Made by a program: the position numbers and the translations under genes
Part shown: one piece after another, positions 51,601 through 63,847 of the stretch
Position numbering within the stretch: position 1 is the first letter of the stretch
How the letters are laid out: each line of letters begins with the position of its first letter
Source: Lumbricus rubellus
Lineage: Eukaryota > Annelida > Clitellata > Crassiclitellata > Lumbricidae
Assembly: GCA_945859605.1 (NCBI GenBank)
Contig: OX243825.1
Span: 21,267,696-21,331,695 of the forward strand
Direction of reading: 5' to 3'
Length of the DNA: 64,000 nucleotides
Notes under the pieces: generated by a model
The model's input: the letters and a program-made list of their open reading frames with translations, nothing else
The model's database searches: none
What the model was told of the DNA's origin: nothing

Positions 51601-54600
51601 TTTAATTTTGAAATTTAATATTTTAGAGCCTTACTTTATAGTATGTGGCTTGCATTTCAGTACATAGTATGTGGCTTGCATTTCAGTACAATAGTATGTG
51701 ACTTGCATTTCAGTACATAGTATGTGACTTGCATTTCAGTACAATAGTATGTGACTTGCATTTCAGTACAATAGTATGTGACTTGCATTTCAGTACAATA
51801 GTATGTGACTTTCATTCAGTACATAGTATGTGACTTGCATTTCAGCACATAGTTATGTGACTTGCATTTCAGTACAATAGTTATGTGACTTGCATTTCAG
51901 TACAATCGACCTCCTGACGTTGATCCTCCGTTAAAGTTTCCTCAGTTGGCTGAAAACTTTGACGTTGTCGTTGGAATTGCCGAACGTTACTATTACAACT
52001 GTGACTTTCAGGAGGCATATCGCTTAACATCAGAGTCAGTTCTCTTTACCTGTCTTATTATCATTCACTGTGGTCTTATTATTATTCACTCTGGTCTTAT
52101 TATTATTCACTGTGGTCTTATTATTATTCACTCTGGTCTTATTATTATTCACTGTGGACCTTGTTTTTCATAGACAGTGACCTTGTGTAACCAAGAGATC
52201 TGTTTACATTTCTAAGTTTCATGTACTTTAGTAGCTTTCTTGGCAAAGTTTTTTAATAACAGTATCTTTGGGTTAAATTAGCCGCCAAGTTTTTTTAATT
52301 TGACAGTATCTTTTGTTTAAATTATTTAGTGGGGTCCAGGGTCCTGCAATTTTTATATTTATATCTCTGGCAAATCTGAGATGAGATTTTACATCTTTAT
52401 TGAGATAGAAATTTATCGTAATTAAAATTTATCAGCTTTTATGATATATTTGAAAATAAAGTCCGATAAAAATTATTATTGTGAATTGTTCTGTTACTGG
52501 TTTCATACATGCACATTGTGAACAATGGAAACAAGCTTTGTAAAACAATACTCAAATGTAATCATCTTGATGTTCATTATTATTTTGCTAACATTTTAAT
52601 TCTGCTGTCTCTGAACACTTTCAGGATTCTGAAACTCGATCCCTACAACCATCTCTGTCTTCCTCTCCACATCACCGTTCTTGTTGAGCTAAAGAAATTA
52701 AATGGTTTGTTACGTTATTTTACTGCTCTGATAATGTGATTGTGCTACTTAAATGCCTGATTACAATACATAACACTAGACAGCTGTTATTCTGAATTAT
52801 GCAAAGTAGAGAATTACATTTTTGAATGATATGTCTATAATTCTTAGCTTGCTTCTGTTTAATATTGTTTTATGTAGTGAATTTTAATTTTACCATTGAC
52901 AGTTAATTTTGTTATTTTCTTTTACTGCTGCTATTGCTTTCTTCTGCCTGTCATTCAGTGATTTATATTAACTAATGATTATATGATTACGTTGTAGAAT
53001 TAGTCTGTAAAAATTAATTTACTGTACATGAGAGTTTGTTTGTTTGTTTTTAGAACTCTTCTACATCGCTCATAAACTTGTTGACCTATATCCTGGCCTA
53101 GCGGTAAGTGAATTATTTACTGGATTTCAATAACTTCTTTTATTCTAGTCTTTGTCAATCATTAGGCATTTGTAGGCTGTTAATTTCAATTATGCATTTT
53201 GACATTGTCATACTACAATAATTTTGTAGGACATGGTGGTGTTGTGGGAATGTTCATTGCCTTGCAGCCGGTGAGGTGGGTTGCAGGTTCGAAATTTTGA
53301 ATCCACCTCTAGCCGCTGTGTAGGGACATTGAACAAGTCCTTCACTTGCAATTGCTCAGTGCTTCGGCGTGAAACTCCGATTCAGTGTCCACGCTGCATA
53401 ACTCTTAAGGAAGACCATTCCAGGCCACTTTCCAACTGCAGAGAAGGCTCGACTCTTCATGCAGTAATTGTCTTATTAGGTTTCTCAAACCGTTGACTCT
53501 ATTGCTTACTTTACTCTCAGCTATAAACTTTTCATGAATTAACCCTTTAACAACAAGCTGCATTGGTTTCTCAATCACTTGAGTATGTGCTCGTCATTAA
53601 AGGGTTAAGTTACAGTTGACGTGTTTGCGCTTCAGGTGGCCTGGTTTGCTGTTGGTTGTTACTATTATCTGGCCAACAAACACGAACCAGCGAGACGCTT
53701 TCTGAGTAAATCGACGACGTTGAATCGGGTTTTTGGTCCTGCGTGGCTCGTCTACGGACATTCGTTTGCTGCAGAAAATGAACACGACCAAGCGATGGCC
53801 GCCTACTTAACCGCTTCTCAACTCATGAAAGGGTTAGCTCTTGCTCTCGCTTCTATTTTGTAAAAGAAAGCCATCACTGCTTTCTTAAGTAAATATATTT
53901 CCTTTCTGAATTAGATGCTAATTTTGGAATGAATGTTGTGCAGAATTTATCTGCTTAGTTAAATTTCTTCGCATGGCCTTCGGTTTAGGCACAGGTATCA
54001 TTATGAAAATTCTAATATGTAAAATAAAATTAATGTAGAGACATTTTCCAATACATTATGTTATCAGTATTTTGAACTGTTTGTGGTAGAGGTTCACTGT
54101 AATGCTGATTTCTCTGTCCAAGGCAGCTGCATCCCCACCCAGGCTTTGTTGAGTGTCCTTTCTTGCCACTATAAGAAACCGTTGCTGGTATTGAATTTGT
54201 GCTAAGGCGCTGAACAACAGAATATTTATTGTTGGTAGCAGTTCAACTTCTGTTTCAGCTGTCATCTTCCTTTGTTGTACATTGGACTCGAATACGGTCT
54301 AACAAACAACTCGAAGCTTGCAGATCGATTCTTCAGCCAAGCATTGCAGATTGCTCCGGAAGATCCTTTTGTTCTGCACGAGATTGGCGTCATTGCATTT
54401 CAGAGTCGCGAGTAAGATTGTTTCCGCTATTTGCTGTTTTTTGTTGAAGACTTCAGTAGATTTGTAATTGGTGTGTAATGTTTTACCTGTGGTTACATAT
54501 TGGTGGCTGTTAGTGTAGCACATTGTTCTTCTTCGCATATGCTACTGCTCCAGGTCTTGTCGGAGCGTGGATTCAGATGAATTCGGTCAGCTGGTGGCAT

Positions 54601-57600
54601 CCTTAGTTTCCCCGAAGGTACTAAGAGGCAGGGCGCGCCCGGATTGACCCAGGCTTCGTGAGCGCGGATGCCATCCTCCCCAGCACATTGTTGAGTGATG
54701 ATGATGACAATTGTACAATCTCATGCAGTGGGTAAATGTTGTTAAGTTAAGCAGTACCAGTATTTGCAACCTAGTTCTTGTTTTCTTGATGCATCCAAAT
54801 GCGTTGTCGTCAGAGAACGTTAACGTTGTCCCTCTGAAAATTGAATTTTATTGCCTGACTGTGAATTAATTTTATCATATGTAATTAATTGAATTTTGGG
54901 TGCTCGATAGTGTAGTGGTTAGAGCACTGGACTGTCGATCGAGAGGTTGGGTTCAAATCCCTGTCATGGAAGAAATTTGATTTGAGATTTCTGCTCTATA
55001 ATGGGTACACTGACTGTAATACACACTGTTGGTGGGAAGATTATATGGCAAGGGAGAGAACTGACAACCTGCCAGTTACGTAGAGGATTAGAAAATGCAC
55101 TCATATGCGCTCCTGGCTATGGCATGAGATAAAGCACGGTTTTAGTTTAATAAAAAAATTAATGAACGGATATACATCATTTCTGTATTTGATTGCTTGT
55201 TCATGTATAGATGATCATAGTAATTGCAGGTAAAGTCGTGTATAATTTTTCTTCTTGTCTTACCTGTTTAGATATTCATTGCTGTTTTTTTACTCTTCTG
55301 TGTTTTTAGTTTTGAAGAAGCAGAGAAGAACTTTCTTCTGGCGCTGGACAAAATCGAATCATCAAATCACGACGTGATAACGGAGAAATGGGAACCGCTG
55401 CTCAACAACCTCGGTCACGTGTCTCGAAAATTAAAGTTAGTGAATTCATGATAAATTAAAGTTAGTGGATAGTAAATCAATTTATAGATAATGCGCTAAA
55501 TTGCTTTTTTCGAAAAAGCGACCTATAATTCTGAACAACGTTTACTTATACATGTAGATTATAATTGTATTTATATTATTGTATTTATAAAGTGAAATTA
55601 TACAGTTTGATTATTGCTCTTGTTGTGTTTTCACTTCTCTGATTTTTTAAAATAAATTGTATGTGAATGAAAACAGTCAGGCTTTCATAATTATATATGC
55701 CATGTTTAAGAGCCCACTCTGCCAGTTTAAAGGTTTTTTCTGCTTAGTGCATAAGTTTTTTGGGTAGGAGAAGTGGTAAATACTGGTCTAGTGAAACTTA
55801 AGCTAATCATGATTAATGGCTAATATTGTAATTAAAGTATGGCAATGCTTGGTATCACCAAGACTTTATCAGTATCACAGCAGTATCATGATAGTTTTAT
55901 TTGTCAGTAGAGATATCGCATGTACATTGCTGAAACTTTTTTTGTGAGTGAGAGTACATGGTTGTACTTACACGGTTTGCGTATTGTTTTTCTGGTAAAT
56001 CAGGAAATACGACCAGTCTTTGCAGTATCACAGACAATCGCTTGTGTTGTGTCCGCACAATCCAGCGACCTATTCGGCAATGGGATTCACCTACTCACTC
56101 AAGGGGAACTACATGGAGGCCGTCAACTGCTTTCACAAGGTCAGCTGCTCTCAATACGATCTCGTTACCGTTTATTGATTTTCCAGATCTCAGGGCTGTT
56201 TTAAAGGAATTTTTAGAACTGCACAACCCCTTCTTTTCCTTCCCATTATCCATGGTACATTACTTTCACTCGGAAGAAAATGACAATTTTTGCTAGTTTT
56301 AACTGTACAGAAGTGCTTCTACAACTGCACAAATCCATTTAGAACTGCACAGTTTGTGTACAACTGAACGTTAAAAAAAGCCCTGCCAGATCTTACAGAG
56401 ATCTTAAATTAACGATCTCGTTAGCGTTTATTGATTTTCCAGATCTTACAGAGATCTTAAATTAACGATCTCGTTAGCGTTTATTGATTTTCCAGATCTT
56501 ACAGAGATCTTAAATTACCAATTATTTATTTTTTGCCTTTCCCAATAGCTATTGAAAGACAGAATAGTCATCCATAAAGGCTTTTCTTACAAACTGCTAA
56601 TCACATGTCAAGTTTCACTTGCCAAACACTGCACGTCAGTAGATACAGTGTAGAAATCAAATCAAAATTAGTTTATTTTGTGAAAACATCCATAAATAAG
56701 AGCAGGCAGAACACAAAACATTGTATAAATAATATCATTGGCATACCTTGAGCATATCGGGAGGGGATGGGGGTCCTCAATATGGGTCAAACTGGAAAGA
56801 GACACGTCATGTTAGCCTTGTTTAACCCAAACAAATATATTGTAAGATGGTGAGACAAGAAAATTTCCAACAGTAGAAAGCAAGAAGTATGAGTTTACAA
56901 TTTAAAGAATTTTGCATAATTATAAAGAGTTCATAATCCTTCAGCATTAAACCAAAGCAAAACAACTGGTAAAAATTGGTACTGACTACATATGTTTATG
57001 GTTTCAAGCAGAAGTTCTTTTGTTCTTCACATTAAATGTCTGATTACAATACCGTTCTTTTAGGCACTTGGTTTGCGCAAGGACGATTCATTTTCAACGA
57101 CAATGCTGCAGAATACAATTGAGCATTTGATGCTTGAAGCAAAGCCGTGTGACGGTAAGTTGGCTCAGTGAAATCAATCATGCCACTGTTTATGATAGCG
57201 TTTATCTGTTTATGATAGCGTTTATCTGTTTATGATAGCGTTTATCTGTTTATGATAGCGTTTATCTGTTTATGATAGCGTTTATCTGTTTATGATAGCG
57301 TTTATCTGTTTATGATAGCGTTTATCTGTTTATGATAGCGTTTATCTGTTTATGATAGCGTTTATCTGTTTATGATAGCGTTTATCTGTTTATGATAGCG
57401 TTTATCTGTTTATGATAGCGTTTATCTGTTTATGATAGCGTTTATCTGTTTATGATAGCGTTTATCTGTTTATGATAGCAGTTATAGTGCATGAAAGGTA
57501 GCAAACGATACACCATGATGATGCGAATTCGAATATAATATTTAGTTAGGAATATGGACTTAAAATTTAGCTCTATAGAAAATGATCTCATTGTAACATG

Positions 57601-58470
57601 GCTTCAGTTAAATTTGACTCCTGTTTAACGTTATATTTCGTTAATACTATCATGTAATCTTACTGTAATCTTTGAAAATTTTAAATTAACATTATTTTTA
57701 TTGTTATATTGTAATATGCAGCTGCTAATATGGTTCACCGTGTAGAGCATCATATCAGAATTCGAATGTATTTATTAATATAGATAATATGTTCTGCAAC
57801 AGAAAAGGAATGCACTGGGTTTGAACTGCAATGAAATGGCTTGTACTAGAAGGGTGATGGTTAGATGTTGAAAATCTCTAGATTGTATGAAGTATTCGAC
57901 AAATTTGACGCATTAATGTTAAAGAAGTTACAGATTTTAGGGGCAATGGTAAAATAAACAGCAGGCTGTCATACAATTATAAAATCAACTCTTGTTAACC
58001 TGATAATTTTTTTACTACTATTGCATGTAGTCATAATTGAAATAATTGAAGGAAGATTGGAGGGAAGGAGGTGCAGAGTAAGACCCAGACAAAAACTGCT
58101 GGACAGGATGATGGAGGAGGGTTACAGAGAACTTACAGACATGGCACAACAGTGTGAAAGATGGATACATTGGACGCTTGGACCTGCCACTTGGCAGAGA
58201 ACCTACAGAAGAAAGAAGATGTAGTAATACTGCGGTTTGTTAGCTTGAATTAAATAAACAAATATTATTTTAAATATGTTTTCTAATATTTATTTAGATT
58301 TACCAGATCCTTTACCGCCATTCACGTACAACAAAGAGCTGGATGCTTCAAAGGCGAGTGTCGACAGTCTGTCAGAGTCATTGTCGGAGTTTGACAGCAG
58401 CCAAGTCTTCACTCTTGCTCCCGTCGTTATTCCAGCCGACATCCAGGATGTGGAGATGGAAGACGTGTGA
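45668..58470 (+). CDS. CDC16: CDC16/APC6, TPR subunit of the anaphase-promoting complex, 16 exons
   Basis: Exons: 45668-45751, 46615-46669, 47284-47381, 48063-48101, 48992-49117, 50069-50228, 50974-51068, 51901-52034, 52625-52704, 53054-53103, 53636-53832, 54259-54411, 55310-55435, 56004-56139, 57064-57154, 58298-58470. All borders are GT/AG and phases agree, giving 598 residues, close to the roughly 620 of vertebrate CDC16. Diagnostic blocks include SALFWADKVVSLSGG, LLRGRIYEAMDNRALA, GIAERYYYNCDFQEAYRLTS, VAWFAVGCYYYLANKHEP, FGPAWLVYGHSFAAENEHDQ and KWEPLLNNLGHVSRKLK. These are TPR helices of the APC/C ubiquitin ligase arm that supports mitotic exit. The C-terminal tail is short, acidic and serine-rich. 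A poly(A) signal AATAAA is at 58583. Introns carry SINEs, MITEs, a LINE piece and minisatellites. Confidence 0.95.
46159..46341. mobile_element. TA-flanked MITE enclosing the 31-bp minisatellite
   Basis: 24-bp perfect TIRs (GTTATAGTAAGCGGGTCCCT... at 46159-46182, inverse at 46318-46341) are flanked by TA on both sides, as in Tc1/mariner-type elements. The interior is about three copies of the CCTAACCGACCCTCACGATG minisatellite also found at 11396-11520. It lies in CDC16 intron 1. Confidence 0.8.
46999..47053. repeat. Short hairpin (AGGGTCAATCCA)
   Basis: AAGGGTCAATCCA and TGGATTGACCCTT are 13-bp inverted repeats about 28 bases apart in CDC16 intron 2. Confidence 0.55.
48759..48957 (-). mobile_element. 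SINE-1 (tRNA-derived), reverse, CDC16 intron 4
   Basis: Read on the minus strand it has an A-box-like GCGGTGTTGTAGTGGTGGCG, B-box GGTTCGAATCCACC, body 'cgcttcggcgtgaaactccg' and tail 'gcgcctctgagtag...cataacaagtgcacat'. It ends about 35 bp before exon 5. Confidence 0.85.
49703..49910 (+). mobile_element. SINE-1 (tRNA-derived), forward, CDC16 intron 5
   Basis: Same family as 48759-48957, in the opposite orientation, with head, B-box and 3' tail complete. It ends in a 'catacatacaataacataat' run. Confidence 0.85.
51641..51906 (+). repeat. Minisatellite of ten tandem splice acceptors before CDC16 exon 8
   Basis: Ten units of about 26-28 bp (gtatgtgacttgcatttcag then taca(a)ta). The last unit is the real intron 7/exon 8 junction (ttgcatttcag|tacaatcgac). 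Each unit therefore carries its own pyrimidine-poor acceptor. Confidence 0.92.
52045..52165. repeat. ~31-bp tandem repeat after CDC16 exon 8
   Basis: About four units of 'gtcttattattattcactgtg/ctctg' begin 10 bases after the exon 8 donor. Confidence 0.8.
53228..53405 (+). mobile_element. SINE-1 fragment, CDC16 intron 10
   Basis: Diverged head (gacatggtggtgttgtggga), B-box region and 'gtgcttcggcgtgaaactcc' body; the tail is lost. Confidence 0.7.
53539..53608. mobile_element. 70-bp TTAACCCTTTAA hairpin MITE
   Basis: TTAACCCTTTAA at the left and TTAAAGGGTTAA at the right are perfect inverses, in CDC16 intron 10, 27 bp before exon 11. Compare 2900-2970. Confidence 0.65.
54898..55130 (+). mobile_element. 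SINE-2, diverged relative of the SINE in the Polinton TIRs
   Basis: Head GGTGCTCGATAGTGTAGTGG, then ACTGGACTGTCGATCGAGAG, B-box GGTTCAAATCC and 'agaaatttgatttgagatttct' match the TIR SINE in order but with many changes. It lies in CDC16 intron 12. Confidence 0.75.
56191..56385. mobile_element. 196-bp-family hAT MITE, copy 2 (CDC16 intron 14)
   Basis: 195 bp, inverted relative to 2532-2727, with perfect 8-bp duplication CCAGATCT (56183-56190 and 56386-56393). Confidence 0.88.
56396..56525. repeat. ~57-bp tandem repeat
   Basis: Two and a half units of 'gatctcgttagcgtttattg' plus 'attttccagatcttacagag' follow the MITE. A related unit lies before it at about 56156-56190, so the MITE inserted into this array. 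Confidence 0.75.
57187..57482. repeat. 20-bp minisatellite, ~15 near-perfect copies
   Basis: TATGATAGCGTTTATCTGTT repeated about 15 times with almost no variation, 33 bp after CDC16 exon 15. Units are adjacent with no spacers, so it is not CRISPR-like. Confidence 0.95.
58021..58250 (+). mobile_element. LINE 3' fragment (RT C-terminal tail)
   Basis: A 67-codon open frame (GRLEGRRCRVRPRQKLLDRM, then CERWIHWTLGPATWQRTY) matches the tail of non-LTR retrotransposon RT proteins, then TAG and a short A-rich end (taaataaacaaatatt). It lies in the last CDC16 intron, 27 bp from the last exon's polypyrimidine region. Confidence 0.75.
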
Positions 58471-58655
58471 TTTTCCGCATGACTGAATTCATTCCTGCTG
58501 CCGAATCAGAAATCATAACCAAGATCCAGCTTACATCTCTAGGTGCTGACAGTGGCGTCTACCCCTTACCTGGAATGGGAGAATAAACCCTACACGCTTG
58601 CAAATTGCATTAATTTTCTTATTGCAGGCCATTGTGATGATTGCATGTACAGTTT

Positions 58656-58851
58656 CACGGCTTTTTTATTGTGCAGTTTTGCACCAAAAGGATAGTCCTA
58701 AATGAATTTTTGTGCAGCTAGAAAGGCATATTTATACAGTTGACACTAACTTAAAATGTTCATTGTGATATGATTGGGAATAATTTACAATGCACAACGA
58801 AAAGGGACAGAATGGATTGTGCAGTTGTAAAATTTCTTGAATGAAGCCCTG
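58656..58851. mobile_element. 196-bp-family hAT MITE, copy 3 (older)
   Basis: Same length and order of 'gtgcagtt' motifs as the other two copies, but the left end is mutated (CACGGCTTTTTTA) and the flanks (TACAGTTT and CCCAGTTC) match at only five of eight bases. It lies downstream of the CDC16 poly(A) signal. Confidence 0.7.
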
Positions 58852-58859
58852 CCCAGTTC

Positions 58860-60065
58860 ATGTCCGAAACTTTAACCCCCACGTCTGGCGAGATTGTTCT
58901 CCCAGACCACACCACCATTTTTTGATGCCTGTGCCTCTAGTTGCTGGATCTTGCAGTGTATGATGCAAGCTTGAAATGTATTAATCTGCTGGAACAGAGA
59001 TAAGAAATGCAGCATAGACATTTCCTGTCTTAGGCCGCAACAAACACTAGATAAATTGAACTGGTAAATCATTCTGTTGTTATTTACATGAAGTTAGGAT
59101 CTTTGAAGTGAAGAAGTGTGATGTGTCAGAATGTATTTCAGTGTGTTGCTGCCAAATTACACGTTATAATAATAATAATTTTCGTTTATTCAACAATACG
59201 GTAGACAGACCGCTACCGGTTACAGTGTAGAATTATGCAGTTGAAACAGTAACTTACTGTTTATGGAACTCAGATAACAGAATACACATTACACAATACA
59301 GCATGCAATAATCGGCTCATGGCCGGATTGGCCCCCTTCCTGGATCCGCCTCTGATAGAAGCCACTGGTACTAAGTAGGCCTATCACTATCAAGTTTCAA
59401 ACAAAGCCCGCTGCTGCCAGGGACCACCTACTAAAGCCCTTGCCGTGAGTCATAATTGAAGTACCGAAGACAAAGAGTACACTTAACTGTATTTGACTTA
59501 CTACTATACTAAGTACAATAAAAAATTAATTGCCCTTATAAATCCGGAATCCCGGATTGGCTTGTTTATAATCCCGGAAACCCGGGGTCGAGGATATGCA
59601 CCGGGATTACATTCCCTAGTACAGAGGTAGCACCCAATAATTTTGAGGGAGTTGAAGGGAACGTTTCTACGACGGCCCATGGTTTGCCAATTTAAAGAGC
59701 CATCAGTAGCTTAAAAAAATAATAACTAGGCCTAACCCGAAAAGGAGCAATACGAGAAATACCTTCCTGCAAAGGCAGGCAGTACCAGTACAATCAATAA
59801 ATTGCATATTTCACACGAATCGAATCCAGACTTCTGACAAAAAAGTATAATGATGGCGCTAGAATATCTGAGTTGTGAAATCCCATAATGCAAATGTTTG
59901 TAAATAATAGCTTTAAACAGAACGCGCGTGTAATTATCGCACACAGACGACTTTTCAACAACATCTGTCGACCTAAGACCCGGCAAGTTGTCTTTAAGGC
60001 TGTTTATTTTGGTTTTATCATGAATCGAACTGAAAACTAACACTGATAGCCAACGACAAGTCATC
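58860..60065. other. CDC16-CLPX intergenic spacer
   Basis: About 1.2 kb with an AAT microsatellite at 59165-59180 and a dispersed repeat beginning 'cgtttattcaacaatacggt'. No gene was seen; minus-strand frames near 59732-60067 look accidental. The CLPX promoter must lie in the right part. Confidence 0.4.
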
Positions 60066-61802
60066 ATGGCATCTGCGCTTCGTCGGTATGCAAATCATAC
60101 GGCGCGAAGATCCTTGACTCACCTATCAAGAACAGCGCGCATCACTCGAGGTATTAGCAAGAAGTTTCAAATTATCCTAATACTTTAAATTGTTGTGTCA
60201 TTTGTAGCAGTATGTACTTACCAAGTTACCCAATATGCTTCAAGGGACTAATACCCGTAAGTGGGAAACACCCAGTATGAGAATTGTGGAAAAATAACTG
60301 GGGGGGGGTTGGCCTATGATAAACTTGAAATTGGGGTATGAAAAACATACTTTAACATGGGGCTCTAAAAATGACTGGGGGGGTTGAACCCCCCCAACCC
60401 CCCCGGCAATTCTCACCCTGGAAACACCCTTTTAGTTAATGACTTCACGCTCGTGACGGGCCTGTTAAAGTTGGGGTGAATATCGTCCAAGACCGAGTAG
60501 TAGGCCCAACTCAGTATCGGTCAAACAGTTTAATTTAGTCCTACCATTTACGTTGCTATATTCAGTATTTTATCGCCACAGACAGTTCTTATAATAGATC
60601 ATATAGATGTGGTTCCGACTCATAACAGATAGCCTATATTCAGCCCTGCAGGCAATTGATGGGTTGGCAGGGCAATGTAGGCCTATGTATTCCCTAAAAG
60701 AACCACAGTAACTTGTTTGCAAAGATGTTTGAGAGTAGTTACCATAGCCATCACACGTGGTGGCAGCTTACTCTTTCCTTGAATACTCCTTGATAATTAA
60801 TTCTAACAATCTTATTAATATAGCCTAATAATAATAAGATTGTTATTTAATATGAGTTTCATGTCTCCTGTTATTCTCCTGTTAAACATGAACGCTTACT
60901 GGTTTGCTTCAATGCTTGGACTTTGGATCTAGTGCTGCACATGTAATAATAATATTAAAAATAATATTTTTCTTGCAGGAAATTCTGTCATTCTTTTCCA
61001 GCCAAGCAGCAAGGATGCAGCCAAAACAGGTCTTCTGAGTATGCGCTGTCCTTTCCAAGTCACTCAAAGGTTTGGATTCTCGACTGGAGACTCAGGTGGA
61101 AGGGATTCTCTGTGGGGTGGTGATGCTAAGTCAACCAGCAGCACTGGAAATACTGGAAACAGAGGTCAGGGACCACAGTGGTGGTGTCCAAATTGTGGGA
61201 AACCATGCACACACATGGATATCTCTTCAAGTAAGCCTAAAGTTGTTGTGGCAGCAGAGCGTTACAAAAAGTGTGCTCTTGTCTGTATTTATTTTATCTT
61301 GAGCATAATAATTTTATATATAAAACTTATAATTTCTGTATATGTCTTAACATAAATCTATCTTTGAGAATCAAGGCAGATATGTGCATGGTGAATCTTG
61401 AGGTCACAAAAACATAAAATCAATCCATAACACAAAGGGAATCTATGATAATTATGATGAATATGATAGCTGAATAATAATAAATCCATGACAATAATAA
61501 TAAATAATCATAATATTTGTGTATTACATGTAATTCAAACTGACATGTGCGCTGTAGGATTGCATGACAATGTTAGCCCCCCAATGAAATTTCAAGATGT
61601 TGGAGTGAAAGTTAGCCTGAGTTAAATTTGTCATTATTATTAATGCTATTGTTATTGTTCTGCATATATTTTTTCAGCTACTCAGTTTGTGAAGTGTGAA
61701 AACTGTGACCACTTTTTTGTTGTCGTTCCGGAAACTGAGCAGAAGATTCCAAAAGAGCTGGCACCTGTTCTTGGCAAAACTCTGCCTCTTACACCAGTCA
61801 AG
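60066..61802 (+). CDS. CLPX: Mitochondrial CLPX, first three exons (gene continues past window)
   Basis: Exons 60066-60150, 60979-61230 and 61678-61802 join in phases 1, 1 and 0. Residues 1-28 are arginine-rich and free of acidic residues (MASALRRYANHTARRSLTHL), a good mitochondrial presequence. The ClpX zinc-binding domain follows: C98-P-N-C101 in WWCPNCGKPCTH and C119-E-N-C122 in QFVKCENCDHFFVVV. This domain handles substrates and dimerisation in the unfoldase that feeds the ClpP protease in the matrix. The AAA+ exons are not found before 64000, so the next intron is longer than 2.1 kb or runs out of the window. The linker between presequence and zinc domain is Gly/Ser/Thr-rich. Confidence 0.88.
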
Positions 61803-63847
61803 GTTAGTAGGACTTTGATGTTTGTTGATTGTTAAATTACACTTTTTATGTACCTGTAGCTTAGGCCATTGCATTTTTGCATGGGTGAAAATTTTTGTTA
61901 AAATTTTTATGATGCACCCCTCCTATATTGTTTCTAATGGCAAAATATGTATGTACACCAAATTTTAGATAATTTCATGATGTTTTGACCCCCGCCCAAC
62001 ACGATTAACTGATTTAGTTAACAAATCTTCGTTTTCCTACATTATGATCATGACAAAAATCTTTGTAATTCAACAGTTTATTATACAGAAAAGACAAACT
62101 ACATAATATATAGTAACTAAGAAGTTTGGTAATAGTGCGTACAATATACACATAACCCAATAATGTAAAATCACTTTACTGGGTTTTAAGGTTTTTGTGG
62201 AAGAGAAGGTTAATTGCTTTAATGTCTCTTTTTGGAAGTTGGGAATTTCGTTGCATTGATATTCGACCATTTGCAATAAAATTGTCTTCGTATTTTATCA
62301 TTGGTTACACTAGTTGAAAAGTCTTGGCATGGGCGGAGACTTGGGAGGAGACTTAGACGGGGTGGGGGGGCGGGAACGAACGAGTGGCGCCGAAGGAAGG
62401 ACGCACAATTTTGGGCTGACAAATGGCTGAGCCGCCGACGAAATTTTCCATGTTTGCAGACCAAAATTTCTTACGACTTTTTTTAGTAATCCGGCCGACC
62501 ATTTTTTCCCGTTAAAATGTTGATGACCTTTTTAAGTCATTTATTCGCCAGTGTATATGCAGTGTGTCTTCGTGAAGTGTCCATGCCCTAACACTCAACA
62601 ATGGGGCTGGAGGACAAATGCATGGGCCGTCCCCACAACACATTCATTGGGGGGACCGTCCCCCTGTTCCCGCCTAAGTCTCCACCCATGGGTCTTGGAT
62701 TAGTTTCACAGCTCATTACGACAGATTATTCACCACTTTGACATGCCGCACATAATGTATGAATGAAATCATGGGCGGAGTTTGGTTTCCTTTCTTGGGG
62801 TGGGGGCCTATAACTTGGGCTTCTGTTGGGGCGGAGACTTAGTCCAGATCGAGCGGTGCCCAATTTTTTTCTCGGCCAAAAAATTGATGGATTTTTAGCC
62901 ATCAAAATAATGCAGTTTCCTTTGTGAAAAGAGCCATTTTCACGAATATAATTATTATCGAGCCTGGGCCTTCTTGTGGGTGGGGCTAAGTCCGGGAAAA
63001 AATACCATTTTCATAGTAAAAAAACTGACTCTGGGCCTTCTGGTGGACTTAGCTTCTCCCTAGCCCCTGATAAACTCCGCCCATGAATGGAGTTGGTGTT
63101 TTAAAAGGTAGAGCAAAAATTTACAATTTTCTACCATGTTGTCAATGTCCATTTTGAACATAAAACTACTTTTGAGGTGGGCGGGGGTCAAAACATGACC
63201 TACAGACCTGAAAATTTGCAGGAAAATATGTTTTAGTAATAGAAACAATATGGCAGGGGTGCACATGGAACATTCGAAAAAAATATTTTTTGCAATGGCC
63301 TACTGTAGCTAATGGATGATGTATTTTCCAACCATGATGACAATTCAGCCATGAAATGAATCGGAGAATTTATGATTCTTAGTATCTATTCACTCATTGT
63401 AAGTGTCATACATTTTCTAAATATAATAAAATTAAGATGCTAACTAAATTTATTATGTATTGAAAATTATTGTGTCCCTGAAAGTTTGACTTTCTCCTCA
63501 GAGTGGTGTATACCAACTGTGGCGCTTCAGTCCCCGTATATTTCTAATTTAAATGACATGGCTAATAATACAGTCATCTTATGGTATTAATAAATTACAT
63601 AAATAATTTATCAAAAGTAATAAATGTATTTATAAAAGTGACAATCTCCTGCTATAACTGATATGTGCAGAGATTTTCTGCAGGCACTACTGTTTTTAAA
63701 CCTCTCTTTAGACTTTTCTTTTATCAAAGGCTTTTTGCTCTGGGAGTGCCTCTGGTTAAGTTGCACTGTGATAGGTGCTGGCAAGTCCATTAATAGAATA
63801 ATTGCGCCTCTGAGTAGGTACCTTTAAGGGGTGCTATATAAATTACA

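Noticed and set aside
53281..53496. Small coding gene in CDC16 intron 10
   Set aside because: The frame reads through a SINE-1 fragment.
57187..57482. CRISPR-like array
   Set aside because: Units are contiguous with no unique spacers, and it lies in an animal intron.
58021..58224. Extra CDC16 exon or small host gene
   Set aside because: It matches a LINE reverse-transcriptase tail, and exons 15 and 16 already join in phase without it.
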